Made by a program: the position numbers and the translations under genes. Shown one piece after another: positions 54,463 through 64,000 of a stretch of 64,000 bases of DNA. This stretch comes from Salicibibacter cibarius. Its GTDB lineage: Bacteria; Bacillota; Bacilli; Bacillales; Marinococcaceae. The stretch covers positions 1,612,001 to 1,676,000 of the forward strand of contig NZ_CP054705.1 of NCBI RefSeq assembly GCF_016495725.1, written 5' to 3'. Positions within the stretch are counted from its first letter, which is position 1, and the number at the start of each line of letters is the position of its first letter. Below the pieces are notes generated by a model. It did not search any database. It was not told where the DNA came from and saw only the letters and a list, made by a program, of their open reading frames with translations.

Positions 54463-55605
54463 GTGAAAATCCATATTGTTCAAAAGGGCGATACATTATG
54501 GAATCTTGCCCAAAAATATGAGGTCGACTTTGAAAAGCTCAAAGGGGTGAATACACAGCTTGCAAATCCGGAAATGATCATGCCCGGAATGAAAATCAAA
54601 ATCCCGGGAAAAACAGTGCCTGCAAAAAAGGAATCGGGCGTTAAGGAAAAGGAAATGGTAAAGGAAGAACAAAAGGAAAAACCTACTACACCGCCAAAAG
54701 CGGAAACACCGAAAGCGCCGAAAAAAGAAAAAGAGCCTGCCAAACCGGAAACACAACCAAAACCTGCAGTCAAGCCACCGCCTAAGCAAATGCCGGTGAT
54801 GCAAGTGCCGAAAAAACAACCGGAACCCAAACCGGAAAAGGAAAAAGAAATGGAGGTGCCGCCGAAATTTCAAAAACCGACACAAGACAAAGCGAAACCT
54901 GAAGCAAAAAAACCATCCGCACCGACAATGACTCCACCCAAAGGCAAAAAAGAAATGCCGATAAAGGAAAAAGCGACAGATAAAGAAAAGGCGCCATTAC
55001 CGCCGAAATTCCAAAAGCCGGTTTCACAAAAGTATAAAGAGAAAAAGGAACCGGCGCCAAAAACAGAGGAAACGGCTTATAAAAAACCGCCAATGGAGAA
55101 ACCTAAATTAAAAAAGCAACCGTGTAACACATGTGGACAACCGACCGGAATGTACGCACAGTCTGCCCAGCAGCCGCCAATGCCGCCTCAATATGGAGGA
55201 GCCCAACAGGTCCCGCCTCATCTGCTGCAATATTGTTTTGTTCCGGTACAACAACAAGGCTACCCGGTCATGCCGTATCCGCAACATGGGTATAGCGGCT
55301 ACGAACAGCAGCCGGAATTTCAAGAAGGATATGATCAATATTACCATTCATATGGATATGGGAATGGGAATTACGGGCAAAACAGTTTAGAACCGGGGTA
55401 CGGGGCTGCACCAAACGCTATGCCTCAGTATCGTTATACAATGCCGGCGGCGCCGCCGATGCCCGTCCATCCGTATGAGCAAGTGATATATGGGTATCCT
55501 CCTGTCGTTCCCTATTACGAACCTGAACCGGCAGCGTATTATCCGTATGATCCGAGGCAATATGAGGGGCAACCCCAGGCTGAAGAAAACGAGGAGAACG
55601 AATAA
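54463..55605 (+). CDS. safA: SafA-like spore coat morphogenetic protein
   Basis: The 380-residue protein starts at GTG 54463, eight bases after GGAGGG. Residues 1-50 are a LysM domain (HIVQKGDTLWNLAQKYEV, then MIMPGMKIKIPG) that binds cortex peptidoglycan. A long Pro/Lys/Glu-rich segment follows (about 51-220) with repeated P-P-K-F-Q-K-P motifs. After the Cys pair in PCNTCGQP comes a Gln/Pro/Tyr/Gly-rich tail. This is the SafA plan, the organiser of the inner spore coat. Its neighbour coxA matches the B. subtilis order. Confidence 0.88.
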   Translation: MKIHIVQKGDTLWNLAQKYEVDFEKLKGVNTQLANPEMIMPGMKIKIPGKTVPAKKESGVKEKEMVKEEQKEKPTTPPKAETPKAPKKEKEPAKPETQPKPAVKPPPKQMPVMQVPKKQPEPKPEKEKEMEVPPKFQKPTQDKAKPEAKKPSAPTMTPPKGKKEMPIKEKATDKEKAPLPPKFQKPVSQKYKEKKEPAPKTEETAYKKPPMEKPKLKKQPCNTCGQPTGMYAQSAQQPPMPPQYGGAQQVPPHLLQYCFVPVQQQGYPVMPYPQHGYSGYEQQPEFQEGYDQYYHSYGYGNGNYGQNSLEPGYGAAPNAMPQYRYTMPAAPPMPVHPYEQVIYGYPPVVPYYEPEPAAYYPYDPRQYEGQPQAEENEENE

Positions 55606-55687
55606 TTCTGGCCTATCTTCCTTCAACTGACAGGAGTAAACCCCCTTTTTTCTTCACAACTTAAAGCGTGAAGGGGGGCTATAATTT

Positions 55688-56356
55688 ATGAAGAAGATGG
55701 CACTTTCACTGGCCGCTTTTTCAGTAATTACAGCAGGGGTAGCGGGCTGTGGAAATGCAGACGATAATGCCGCTGGCCCTGGGAATAATACCGGAATGAA
55801 CCAATTGGGGAATCAACAAAACGAGCAACAAGATGTAGGTTATGCTGGCTGGGATCGAACAGATCGTGGTGATCGCGGAGAAGGCCCGATCACGGACATG
55901 TTCACCGTAGATGATCGTCAGGGACAACAGCAACAAGGCAACGGTACTGGCGGTCAAAATCAAACGATGGATCGTCCGGGTGGAATGATGAACAACAATA
56001 ATAACGGCGAAAATGGCAATGGAGAACAGTCAGAAATCCAGCAAACTGTCTCAGACATGGATAATGTAGAGAATAGTCATGTCGTTGTAGATGATGACCA
56101 CGTGCTTGTAGGCGTCAGAACGTCAGGCAATAATGGCGATGAAACGGTAGATAACATCCGTGAAGAATTGGAAGATGAAACGGATAAAGAGGTATATGTT
56201 TCAGATGACGAGGACATTTATGACGATATTCGTGGTGTCGAAAATGACTTGGCTGAAGGGACCGGCGAAGCTTTGGATGAAACCGGTGCAACCATTGAAG
56301 GGATTATCGAAGACCTGAGCGATGCCGCACAACGTCCGTTTGAGCGGAGCAGATAA
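55688..56356 (+). CDS. coxA: YhcN/YlaJ family sporulation lipoprotein (CoxA-like)
   Basis: The 222-residue precursor has a lipoprotein signal with AGVAGC (Cys21), an Asn/Gln/Gly-rich linker of about 90 residues, and the YhcN/YlaJ domain (MDNVENSHVVVDDDHVLVGV, then DNIREELEDETDKEVYVSDDEDIYDDI). Relatives are found in the spore; position after safA points to CoxA, a cortex-associated spore protein. The mature protein is strongly acidic. AAGGGGGGC precedes the ATG. Confidence 0.85.
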   Translation: MKKMALSLAAFSVITAGVAGCGNADDNAAGPGNNTGMNQLGNQQNEQQDVGYAGWDRTDRGDRGEGPITDMFTVDDRQGQQQQGNGTGGQNQTMDRPGGMMNNNNNGENGNGEQSEIQQTVSDMDNVENSHVVVDDDHVLVGVRTSGNNGDETVDNIREELEDETDKEVYVSDDEDIYDDIRGVENDLAEGTGEALDETGATIEGIIEDLSDAAQRPFERSR

Positions 56357-56358
56357 CA

Positions 56359-56386
56359 AAAAAGGGGCCTTAAGGGCCTCTTTTTT
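56359..56386 (+). terminator. Intrinsic terminator after coxA
   Basis: AAAAAAGGGGCC pairs with GGGCCTCTTTTTT around TTAA. Confidence 0.85.
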
Positions 56387-56413
56387 GCTTGCACTTTAAG
56401 AATATTTAACTTT

Positions 56414-56485
56414 GTTAAAGGATTAAAGTATAAGTAAAACTAAGGCTTCCCTAAAAGGACTTGGCGGAAACCAAGTTTTTCTAAT
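56414..56485 (+). repeat. Two-hairpin dispersed repeat, diverged copy 6
   Basis: It begins GTTAAAGGATTAAAGTATAA like copy 5, then AACTAAGGCTTCC, a stem with GGAAACC and the end AAGTTTTTCTAAT. It lies between coxA and yebC. Confidence 0.65.
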
Positions 56486-56555
56486 GAAATGTGAACATCC
56501 CTGGAGTATAACCTTCGTACATGATATATTGTAGAATGGAGGAGGTTGTGATCAA

Positions 56556-57284
56556 ATGGCAGGCCATTCCAAATGGAATAATATAAAACGACGGAAAGAA
56601 GCACAAGATACGAAACGTGCGAAAATCTTCACAAAACTATCCAAAGAAATATTTGCCGCTGTCCGGGCGCAAGGGGATGACCCCGCGACCAATCTTCGCT
56701 TGCGGACCGCGGTGCAGAAGGCGAAAGACGCCAATATACCAGCAAACAATATTGACCGGACGATCAAAAGAGCGAGCGGGGACAGCGGGGATGTACAATA
56801 TGAACAAATAAGCTATGAAGGATATGGACCCGGAGGTGTCGCGGTTTTTGTGAAAACCTTAACGGATAACCGCAATCGCACGGTCGCGGATATTCGCCAT
56901 GCTTTTTCCAGAAACGGCGGCAATCTCGGGGAAGATGGCTGTGTTTCTTTTTTATTCGCCGAAAAAGGAATCATTGTGCTAAAAAGCGAAGCATTTGATG
57001 AGGACACGGTTATGCTTGAAGCGATCGAAGCAGGTGCTGAGGATATGGAAACGGAAGACGGGCATTATTTGATCTGGACGGATGACAAGGAGCTTGAACA
57101 AGTCAGGGAAGTGCTTGCGAGTAACGGCTATCCGATCGATACCGCCGAGCAAACGATGATTCCGAGCACAACGTCAGCGCTCGAGGGAGAAAATGCTAAA
57201 AAAATGGAAGCCTTGATCGATATGCTTGAGGACAATGATGATGTGCAAGATGTTTATCATAATGGGGCGTTTACGGAAGGGTAG
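56556..57284 (+). CDS. yebC: YebC/PmpR family protein
   Basis: The 242-residue protein has the family start MAGHSKWNNIKRRKEAQD, AQGDDPATNLRLRTAVQKAKDANIPANNIDRTIKRA, and GGNLGEDGCVSFLF in the middle domain. Relatives have been described as transcription regulators and, more recently, as factors that help ribosomes through proline-rich stretches. The B. subtilis positional counterpart is yrbC. GGAGGAGG precedes the ATG. Confidence 0.95.
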   Translation: MAGHSKWNNIKRRKEAQDTKRAKIFTKLSKEIFAAVRAQGDDPATNLRLRTAVQKAKDANIPANNIDRTIKRASGDSGDVQYEQISYEGYGPGGVAVFVKTLTDNRNRTVADIRHAFSRNGGNLGEDGCVSFLFAEKGIIVLKSEAFDEDTVMLEAIEAGAEDMETEDGHYLIWTDDKELEQVREVLASNGYPIDTAEQTMIPSTTSALEGENAKKMEALIDMLEDNDDVQDVYHNGAFTEG

Positions 57285-57545
57285 CCTTTGCGCGGGCATT
57301 CATGGTGTTCGAACCTGGAAAGAATGAAGTGAAAAAGTCGCCATGAAGGTGTTATGGAGCCCGAAACATTTCTCCCGAAAGCTGAATGGTCATCATGAAA
57401 GGTTCATGGCGACCAAAACGGCGAGATTTTGCTCCAAACGGTCGCCATGAAGGCGTCATGACTCCCGAACAAGTTCTGCCAAAAAGCAGACCAGTCACTA
57501 TGAAACCGCCATGACGCCCGAACCGGTCCCGCCGTTTGTACCGCA
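57285..57545 (+). repeat. 52-bp tandem repeat array, family beta, copy 2
   Basis: GTCGCCATGAAGG or variants begin units at 57337, 57389, 57441 and 57494 (steps 52, 52, 53), and TTCATGG at 57299 is in phase with an earlier unit. The motifs TCATGGCG and GCCCGAAC recur. Units are more diverged than those at 42633-42890, and the inverted arms GTC(G/A)(C/T)CATGAA / TTCATGGCGAC are well kept in the second one. The array lies between yebC and ruvA, where bofC stands in B. subtilis. Confidence 0.85.
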
Positions 57546-57592
57546 TATGTTAAAATGGGCATAAGTTTTTCATTGGAAATGAGGGGACATTT

Positions 57593-58195
57593 TTGATTGA
57601 ACGGTTAAGGGGACAAGTTGTCTTTCGCGATCATGAATCCATCACGCTTGATGTTAACGGGGTTGGCTATTTAATTTATTGTGCCAATCCATTTGCATAT
57701 GACATAAACGATGAAAAAGAAAGGCGCATTTATACGTATCAGCACGTACGCGAGGATGCCATTCGTTTATACGGTTTTTCCACTCGGGAAGAACGGGTGC
57801 TTTTCAGCCGGCTTTTGCAAGTGTCGGGCATCGGTCCCAAAGGCGGGCTCGCCATATTAGCTGAAGGGAATGCCGCGCTTGTCGTGCAGGCGATCGAGGA
57901 AGAAAATGAAGCGATGCTCGTCAAGTTTCCCGGCATAGGGAAAAAAACGGCGAGACAAATGATACTGGACCTTAAAGGGACCCTTGATGTTACGGTGTCA
58001 AATGAATCGGAAGCTGTTCACGTGCAAACGGTGATGCCGATGCAGTCCGGCGCTTTGCAGGAAGCGATGGAAGCGCTTCGTGCTCTCGGATACGGGGAAA
58101 AAGAAATCAAAAAATGCGAGAAAGCTTTGCAGCATGAAGAACTTGAAGCGGATGAATACGTCAGACGTTCGCTCCGCCTCATGGTTGAGCGTTAA
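57593..58195 (+). CDS. ruvA: Holliday junction DNA helicase subunit RuvA
   Basis: The 200-residue protein binds four-way DNA junctions as a tetramer and recruits RuvB. It has the N-terminal OB domain (MIERLRGQVV, then VNGVGYLIY), two helix-hairpin-helix motifs (LLQVSGIGPKGGLAIL and LVKFPGIGKKTARQMIL) and the C-terminal RuvB-binding domain (LQEAMEALRALGYGEKEI). It starts at TTG 57593 behind GAGGGG. ruvB follows 12 bases later. Confidence 0.96.
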   Translation: MIERLRGQVVFRDHESITLDVNGVGYLIYCANPFAYDINDEKERRIYTYQHVREDAIRLYGFSTREERVLFSRLLQVSGIGPKGGLAILAEGNAALVVQAIEEENEAMLVKFPGIGKKTARQMILDLKGTLDVTVSNESEAVHVQTVMPMQSGALQEAMEALRALGYGEKEIKKCEKALQHEELEADEYVRRSLRLMVER

Positions 58196-58207
58196 AGGAG
58201 GGATCAC

Positions 58208-59221
58208 ATGGATGAGCGGTTAATATCCCAAGAGCGTTTGGGAGATGAGGAAGAAGAACGGGAAGAAAGTATACGCCCTCTATCTTTGGACCGTTATATT
58301 GGCCAGGAAAAGGTAAAGCGCAATTTGCAAGTGTTTATAGAAGCCGCCAAAATGAGGGAAGAAAGCCTTGACCATGTGTTATTATACGGTCCCCCCGGCC
58401 TTGGGAAGACGACACTCGCGATGATTATCGCCCATGAAATGAATGTCCATTTGCGAACGACCTCCGGTCCGGCGATTGAGCGCCCCGGCGACTTGGCTAC
58501 AATTTTGACGACGTTGGAGCCGGGAGATGTTTTATTCATCGATGAGGTTCACCGCTTGCAACGGCCGGTCGAGGAAGTGTTGTATCCTGCTATGGAGGAC
58601 TTTTCCATCGATATTGTCATCGGGCAAGGATCCGGGGCAAAATCTGTCCGTTTGGACTTGCCGCCATTTACGCTTGTGGGCGCAACGACACGTGCGGGAC
58701 TTTTGAGCGCGCCGCTACGGGATCGGTTTGGCGTCATGAGCCGCTTGGATTTTTACAAACTGGAGGAATTGGCGGATATTATCCTGCGCACGAGTGAACT
58801 GCTCGGGGTCGGGTTGGAACAAGATGCTGCTTATGAAGTCGCGCGGCGTGCACGGGGAACCCCGCGTATCGCCAATCGGCTTTTAAGGCGTGTACGGGAT
58901 TTTGCACAAGTCAATCGAGCAGAAACAGTCACCGTGCAAGAGGCGGAATCGGCTTTGGGTCACCTTGAAGTGGATCGCCTCGGGCTTGACCAAATCGACC
59001 ACCGCCTTTTGAAGACGCTCGTGGATAAATTCGCAGGCGGTCCGGTCGGCATTGATACGATGGCGGCAGTCGTTGGGGAAGAAGCAGAAACGATTGAAGA
59101 TGTCTATGAGCCTTATCTTTTGCAAATCGGTTTTTTGCAAAGGACACCGCGAGGGCGGGTTGTCGCTCCGTCGGCGTATGAGCATTTCGGCTGGTCGGAG
59201 AAGGGAAAATCAAATGGCTGA
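58208..59221 (+). CDS. ruvB: Holliday junction branch migration ATPase RuvB
   Basis: The 337-residue AAA+ motor drives branch migration with RuvA. It has the N-terminal [15 protein letters not shown], Walker [13 protein letters not shown] (about 60-71), Walker [10 protein letters not shown] (about 112-120), sensor 1 [18 protein letters not shown] and a C-terminal winged helix ([15 protein letters not shown]). AAAGGAGGGATC precedes the ATG. Its stop overlaps the start of the DUF2905 gene by 8 bases. Confidence 0.97.
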   Translation: MDERLISQERLGDEEEEREESIRPLSLDRYIGQEKVKRNLQVFIEAAKMREESLDHVLLYGPPGLGKTTLAMIIAHEMNVHLRTTSGPAIERPGDLATILTTLEPGDVLFIDEVHRLQRPVEEVLYPAMEDFSIDIVIGQGSGAKSVRLDLPPFTLVGATTRAGLLSAPLRDRFGVMSRLDFYKLEELADIILRTSELLGVGLEQDAAYEVARRARGTPRIANRLLRRVRDFAQVNRAETVTVQEAESALGHLEVDRLGLDQIDHRLLKTLVDKFAGGPVGIDTMAAVVGEEAETIEDVYEPYLLQIGFLQRTPRGRVVAPSAYEHFGWSEKGKSNG

Positions 59222-59432
59222 AATACCACGATGGCTCATTATTATCGGCATTGTGCTGATCGCGGTTGGTTTGCTATGGCAAGTGGGCGGTCGTTTTTTA
59301 CCGATCGGGCGCTTGCCGGGGGATTTTTTGTTTAAAGGGGAAAATTCGACGGTGTATATTCCGGTCATGACGAGCATTATAATAAGCGTTGTGCTTTCCC
59401 TTATTTTTTTGATCATTGGAAGGTTTAGATAA
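59214..59432 (+). CDS. DUF2905 family small membrane protein
   Basis: The 72-residue protein has two membrane helices (about 7-25 and 48-70) separated by a loop with [20 protein letters not shown], the conserved DUF2905 sequence. Its function is unknown. ATG 59214 lies inside the end of ruvB; a longer frame from 59052 is only the ruvB shadow. It is commonly found between ruvB and queA. Confidence 0.9.
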   Translation: MAEIPRWLIIIGIVLIAVGLLWQVGGRFLPIGRLPGDFLFKGENSTVYIPVMTSIIISVVLSLIFLIIGRFR

Positions 59433-59435
59433 ACG

Positions 59436-61621
<2,186 letters not shown>

Positions 61622-61679
61622 CCAAAAAATGTACAGGCGGAAGCTTCTTGAAAGAAAATGAGAAGGGAGTGTATCAAAC

Positions 61680-61934
61680 ATGGAAGCGATTATTATGTTA
61701 GTGTTGATGTTCGCGATTGTTTATTTTCTACTTATTCGCCCACAGCAAAAGCGGCAAAAGCAGATTCGGGAAATGCATTCGAACTTGCAAAAAGGCGATG
61801 ATGTGATCACGATCGGTGGGTTGCATGGCAAGATTGACGCGATTGACGAAGATAAACTCGTTTTGCTTGTGGATGAAAACCGCAAACTTACGTATGACCG
61901 TTCGGCGGTAAGGGAAGTTGTTAACCAGAACTAA
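61680..61934 (+). CDS. yajC: Preprotein translocase subunit YajC
   Basis: The 84-residue protein has one N-terminal membrane helix (about 4-20), RPQQKRQKQ, and the conserved cytoplasmic part GDDVITIGGLHGKIDAIDEDKLVL. YajC associates with SecDF and YidC. AAGGGAGTG precedes the ATG. It follows tgt by 58 bases, the usual Bacillus order; secDF is not next to it. Confidence 0.95.
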   Translation: MEAIIMLVLMFAIVYFLLIRPQQKRQKQIREMHSNLQKGDDVITIGGLHGKIDAIDEDKLVLLVDENRKLTYDRSAVREVVNQN

Positions 61935-61948
61935 AGGTTATTAAAGTG

Positions 61949-61976
61949 AAAAGACCGGATGTGCTCCGGTCTTTTT
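61949..61976 (+). terminator. Intrinsic terminator after yajC
   Basis: AAAAGACCGGA pairs with TCCGGTCTTTTT around a short loop. Confidence 0.92.
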
Positions 61977-62037
61977 GTTTGGGAGGTAAGAAATTGGTTC
62001 TTTTTACCGATTTCGGCCAATCCGACCTCTGACCTCT

Positions 62038-62065
62038 AAAAAAGACGCGGGTAGCGTCTTTTTTT
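62038..62065. terminator. Terminator after the yrzE-like gene
   Basis: AAAAAAGACGC pairs with GCGTCTTTTTTT around GGGTA. The minus-strand T-run lies just past the yrzE-like stop codon, and the plus-strand one could back up the yajC terminator. Confidence 0.85.
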
Positions 62066-62441
62066 ATCGAACGGAGCCGAAAAGCGAGACAGCGACCATT
62101 CCTCCGAATGAAGCGCTAACAATCGCGGCCAGAAAAACGATAATCTGGTTCAGGCTTAGGTGAATGCCGTATCCAAGGTATTGCATGAAAGCCGCGGCGC
62201 ATGCAAATAATAAACCTGCACTTAGCCCGACCAACCAGCCCTTAGATCGAGACCGTAACCCCGCTGCGAACCCGCCAATTAACGTGACGACAATTGTAAT
62301 TCCGATCGTTATGCCCATCATCGACTGCTCAGTCACTGAACCGAAGCGTAAAAGCGTGGCAATAATTAAGCCGGCAAATAGCACGAGCGAAAGCATGGTA
62401 ATGGCCGAAGTACCAAGCGCCCGCAAAAACCGTGCTTGCAT
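62064..62441 (-). CDS. yrzE: YrzE-like (TIGR04086) four-helix membrane protein
   Basis: The 125-residue protein has four membrane helices (about 12-32, 42-62, 69-88, 96-118). GGFAAGLRSRSKGWLVGLSAGLLF in the middle matches the TIGR04086/YrzE family. Function unknown. GGGGGACATCTT precedes the ATG. Position between yajC and yrbG matches B. subtilis. Confidence 0.82.
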   Translation of the reverse strand: MQARFLRALGTSAITMLSLVLFAGLIIATLLRFGSVTEQSMMGITIGITIVVTLIGGFAAGLRSRSKGWLVGLSAGLLFACAAAFMQYLGYGIHLSLNQIIVFLAAIVSASFGGMVAVSLFGSVR

Positions 62442-62795
62442 AAGATGTCCCCCTTATTCACGTATTGCTATAGCTTATGATTGAAACAAGCATCTAGAAG
62501 AGGGAATTGGATTTGTTTTGAGTAAAGCCAGGTGCATCGTTTCAATAAATAACGGGATGAGCTCCGTGGCAGTTTGGCCTCCACATTGTGGGAGAAGTCG
62601 TGCAAAAAGGTCGAACGAACCTTTATCCAATCGGCCATATGTGCATTCGATCTGCTTTCGGCGATCGTTCAGATTTTAGATCGATAGAACGCGCCCCTCG
62701 GTTTATTTTCAAAGGCCGCTCAAGTTTCAGACTGTTTGGGAACGTCACACGATTTATTGTGAACGGTTTTTAGAACTTCTGAAACACACCACTAG

Positions 62796-62940
62796 TTCGG
62801 ACAAATGTGCTAAAGACTGGGTGAAAAATGTCCGAATGAGAGCAAAGTTCGGACATTCTTGCTACGCTGAGATTCAAAATTGTCCGAACCGTGATCTGCT
62901 TCGGACAATTAAGCGCTGAGGTTTAGCAAAACTGTCCGAA
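62796..62940 (+). repeat. 52-bp tandem dyad array, family delta (three units)
   Basis: TTCGGACA lies at 62796, 62848 and 62900, and its exact reverse complement TGTCCGAA at 62829, 62881 and 62933. Each series has a strict 52-base step, and the arms alternate at 33 and 19 bases. The DNA between arms is not conserved. The array lies between the divergent yrzE-like and yrbG genes. No gene is supported in 62442-63143. Confidence 0.93.
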
Positions 62941-62975
62941 GTGGCCCTGCCTCGATAAAGTTTTTATCGATTTGG

Positions 62976-63055
62976 GTCGCCATGAGCAATTCATGACACC
63001 TGAACGCATGTCATTTCTTCGCTTGCAGTCCCCATAAACCGTTCCAGCTCGCCGA
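62976..63055 (+). repeat. Two degenerate family beta units, 52 bp apart
   Basis: GTCGCCATGAGCAATTCATG begins at 62976. Exactly 52 bases on, at 63028, is GTCCCCATAAACCGTTC, a decayed version of the same block. It directly follows the family delta array. Confidence 0.6.
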
Positions 63056-63143
63056 GTGTGTTGTCAGCCACCGAAAAAAATCATGAAGCATGCACTTTCC
63101 CTCGCTGGGCATCCTAAGAAGAATAATTGAGGTGAAGTGAGCT

Positions 63144-63797
63144 GTGGAAGAGTTATTTGCGCTTGCCTGGCGGACGCTTTTTTTCTATTTTTTTCTTTTA
63201 GCTGCGCTTCGTGTGATGGGAAAACGTGAAGTTGGAGAACTCACGATCCTTGATTTTATTGTTTCGATTATGATCGCTGAATTTGCGGCGATGGCCGTCC
63301 AGGAGCAATCACTTATCCAAGGCATGGTGCCGATTCTCATTTTGGCATGTATCCAGATTGGCCTCGCGTACGTGTCGCTGAAAAGCAATCGCCTTCGCGA
63401 TTTGTTAGACGGTGAACCGACAATAATCATTCAAAATGGAAAAATCGATGAAGAAGCGATGCGCACCCAGCGGTATAACTTTGACGATTTATTACAGCAT
63501 TTGCGCACGCAAGGCATCAGTAATTTTACCGACGTTGAATACGCTGTCTTGGAGCCGTCCGGGGATTTATCGGTGATAAAAAAAGAGCACGGGCACGACC
63601 CCAACGACATTGTTTATCCTTTGCCAATGATCATTGATGGCGATATACAACATGATCACCTGCGACAAATCGGCTTGGACGCCGGAGGGCTAATGGAAAA
63701 ATTGCAGGTGCGCGGGTATATCGATGTGAAAAAAATTGCCTTGTGTGTGTCAAAGAAAAACGGTGTCCTCATTGTTGATGAAAAAGACGAACGGTAA
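63144..63797 (+). CDS. yrbG: DUF421/YetF-type membrane protein YrbG
   Basis: The 217-residue protein has three N-terminal membrane helices (about 7-22, 32-52, 58-78) and a cytoplasmic domain with RTQRYNFDDLLQHLRTQGISNFTDVEYAVLEPSGDLSVIKK, the DUF421 hallmark. Function is not established; relatives affect spores or stress survival. It starts at GTG 63144 with GAGGTGAAG upstream. It is convergent with the SpoVB-type gene, as in B. subtilis. Confidence 0.9.
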   Translation: MEELFALAWRTLFFYFFLLAALRVMGKREVGELTILDFIVSIMIAEFAAMAVQEQSLIQGMVPILILACIQIGLAYVSLKSNRLRDLLDGEPTIIIQNGKIDEEAMRTQRYNFDDLLQHLRTQGISNFTDVEYAVLEPSGDLSVIKKEHGHDPNDIVYPLPMIIDGDIQHDHLRQIGLDAGGLMEKLQVRGYIDVKKIALCVSKKNGVLIVDEKDER

Positions 63798-63811
63798 CCT
63801 TTGTAAAAAAA

Positions 63812-64000
63812 CTAACGAAAGAAAGATTGAACGATTGGGATTCGGCTGATATTCTTAATAGGGAGGAGTCGGAACAATATTAACCCAATCATGTAAAAGA
63901 CGACCGTAATCGTTAGGCTGATAACGGTTCCGATGAGCATGTCATCGGATGAAATAAACGTGCGGAATGAGTGGACGGCCACCCCCGCGGTCAATATGGT
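63812..64000 (-). CDS. spoVB: SpoVB-like lipid/polysaccharide flippase, C-terminal end (partial)
   Basis: The last 62 codons of a gene that enters from the right edge. Visible are two hydrophobic stretches (GTVISLTITVVFYMIGLILFRLL is the last helix) and a tail KNISRIPIVQSFFR. This end, and its place beside yrbG, fit SpoVB, a MATE-like membrane protein needed for spore cortex synthesis. With so little sequence the name rests mainly on gene order. Confidence 0.6.
   Translation of the reverse strand, partial: TILTAGVAVHSFRTFISSDDMLIGTVISLTITVVFYMIGLILFRLLPIKNISRIPIVQSFFR

Noticed and set aside
54480-55093. Antisense frames opposite safA
   Set aside because: They arise from the Pro/Lys-rich composition of the safA linker and have no ribosome sites or family matches.
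62588-62773. Plus-strand frame of 61 codons between the yrzE-like gene and the delta array
   Set aside because: No ribosome site, Arg/Phe-rich random composition and no recognisable motif.

Overview
The window looks like chromosomal DNA from a low-to-mid-GC, endospore-forming member of the Bacillaceae, probably a halophilic or alkaliphilic lineage such as Salicibibacter or Geomicrobium. That genus-level guess is inference. The evidence is gene content and order matching Bacillus subtilis (yheE-yheB-yheA-yhaX-yhaQ-yhaP-yhaM-yhaL-prsA, serC-hit-ecsABC-yhaA, pbpF-hemE-hemH-hemY, obg-pheB-pheA, safA-coxA-yebC-ruvAB-queA-tgt-yajC-yrbG-spoVB), spore genes (alpha/beta SASP, SpoVR, SafA, CoxA, YjcZ peptides, YhaL), and very acidic extracytoplasmic proteins (PrsA has about 99 Asp/Glu and 12 Lys/Arg).

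Layout. 1-4.1 kb is decayed ground: a partial gene for an M50-like membrane protein whose HExxH motif is destroyed, a CsbD-type stress protein with a sigma-B-like promoter, a frameshifted RsbR/STAS gene, a serine recombinase that has lost its nucleophile, an intact VLRF1-type release factor, and the joined remains of a diacylglycerol-kinase-like gene and a penicillin-binding protein. 4.2-16 kb holds tRNA-Pro(GGG), msrA, a phospholipase-D-like protein, pgcA, an arylamine N-acetyltransferase, acyP, spoVR, a LemA-like gene, and an acyl-CoA dehydrogenase / biotin carrier / carboxyltransferase operon. 16-22.5 kb is the yhe/yha block. 22.6-29.2 kb is a protein-export neighbourhood: a MifM-like stalling leader with a Shine-Dalgarno-sequestering hairpin ahead of yidC2, the cssRS secretion-stress system, yhaM, yhaL and prsA. 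29.2-32 kb contains a frameshifted TnpB element, YjcZ spore peptides and repeats. 32-45.8 kb has ypmS, serC, hit, ecsABC, yhaA, ccdA, a LiaF-like gene, pbpF, a metallo-beta-lactamase-fold hydrolase and a chemoreceptor. 45.9-49.4 kb is the coproporphyrin-route haem operon hemEHY. A group II intron with its reverse transcriptase fills 49.4-51.5 kb. 51.6-64 kb runs obg-pheBA, safA-coxA, yebC, ruvAB, queA-tgt, yajC, a yrzE-like gene, yrbG and the end of spoVB.

The most unusual feature is non-coding. At least three sequence-unrelated families of intergenic tandem repeats share the same 52-bp period, and each carries short inverted arms. They occur as arrays or single units between genes throughout the window and never inside an intact gene. 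A period of 52 bp is close to five helical turns. A second dispersed family of about 90 bp, made of two hairpins, has six copies; one is split by a 153-bp MITE-like insertion.
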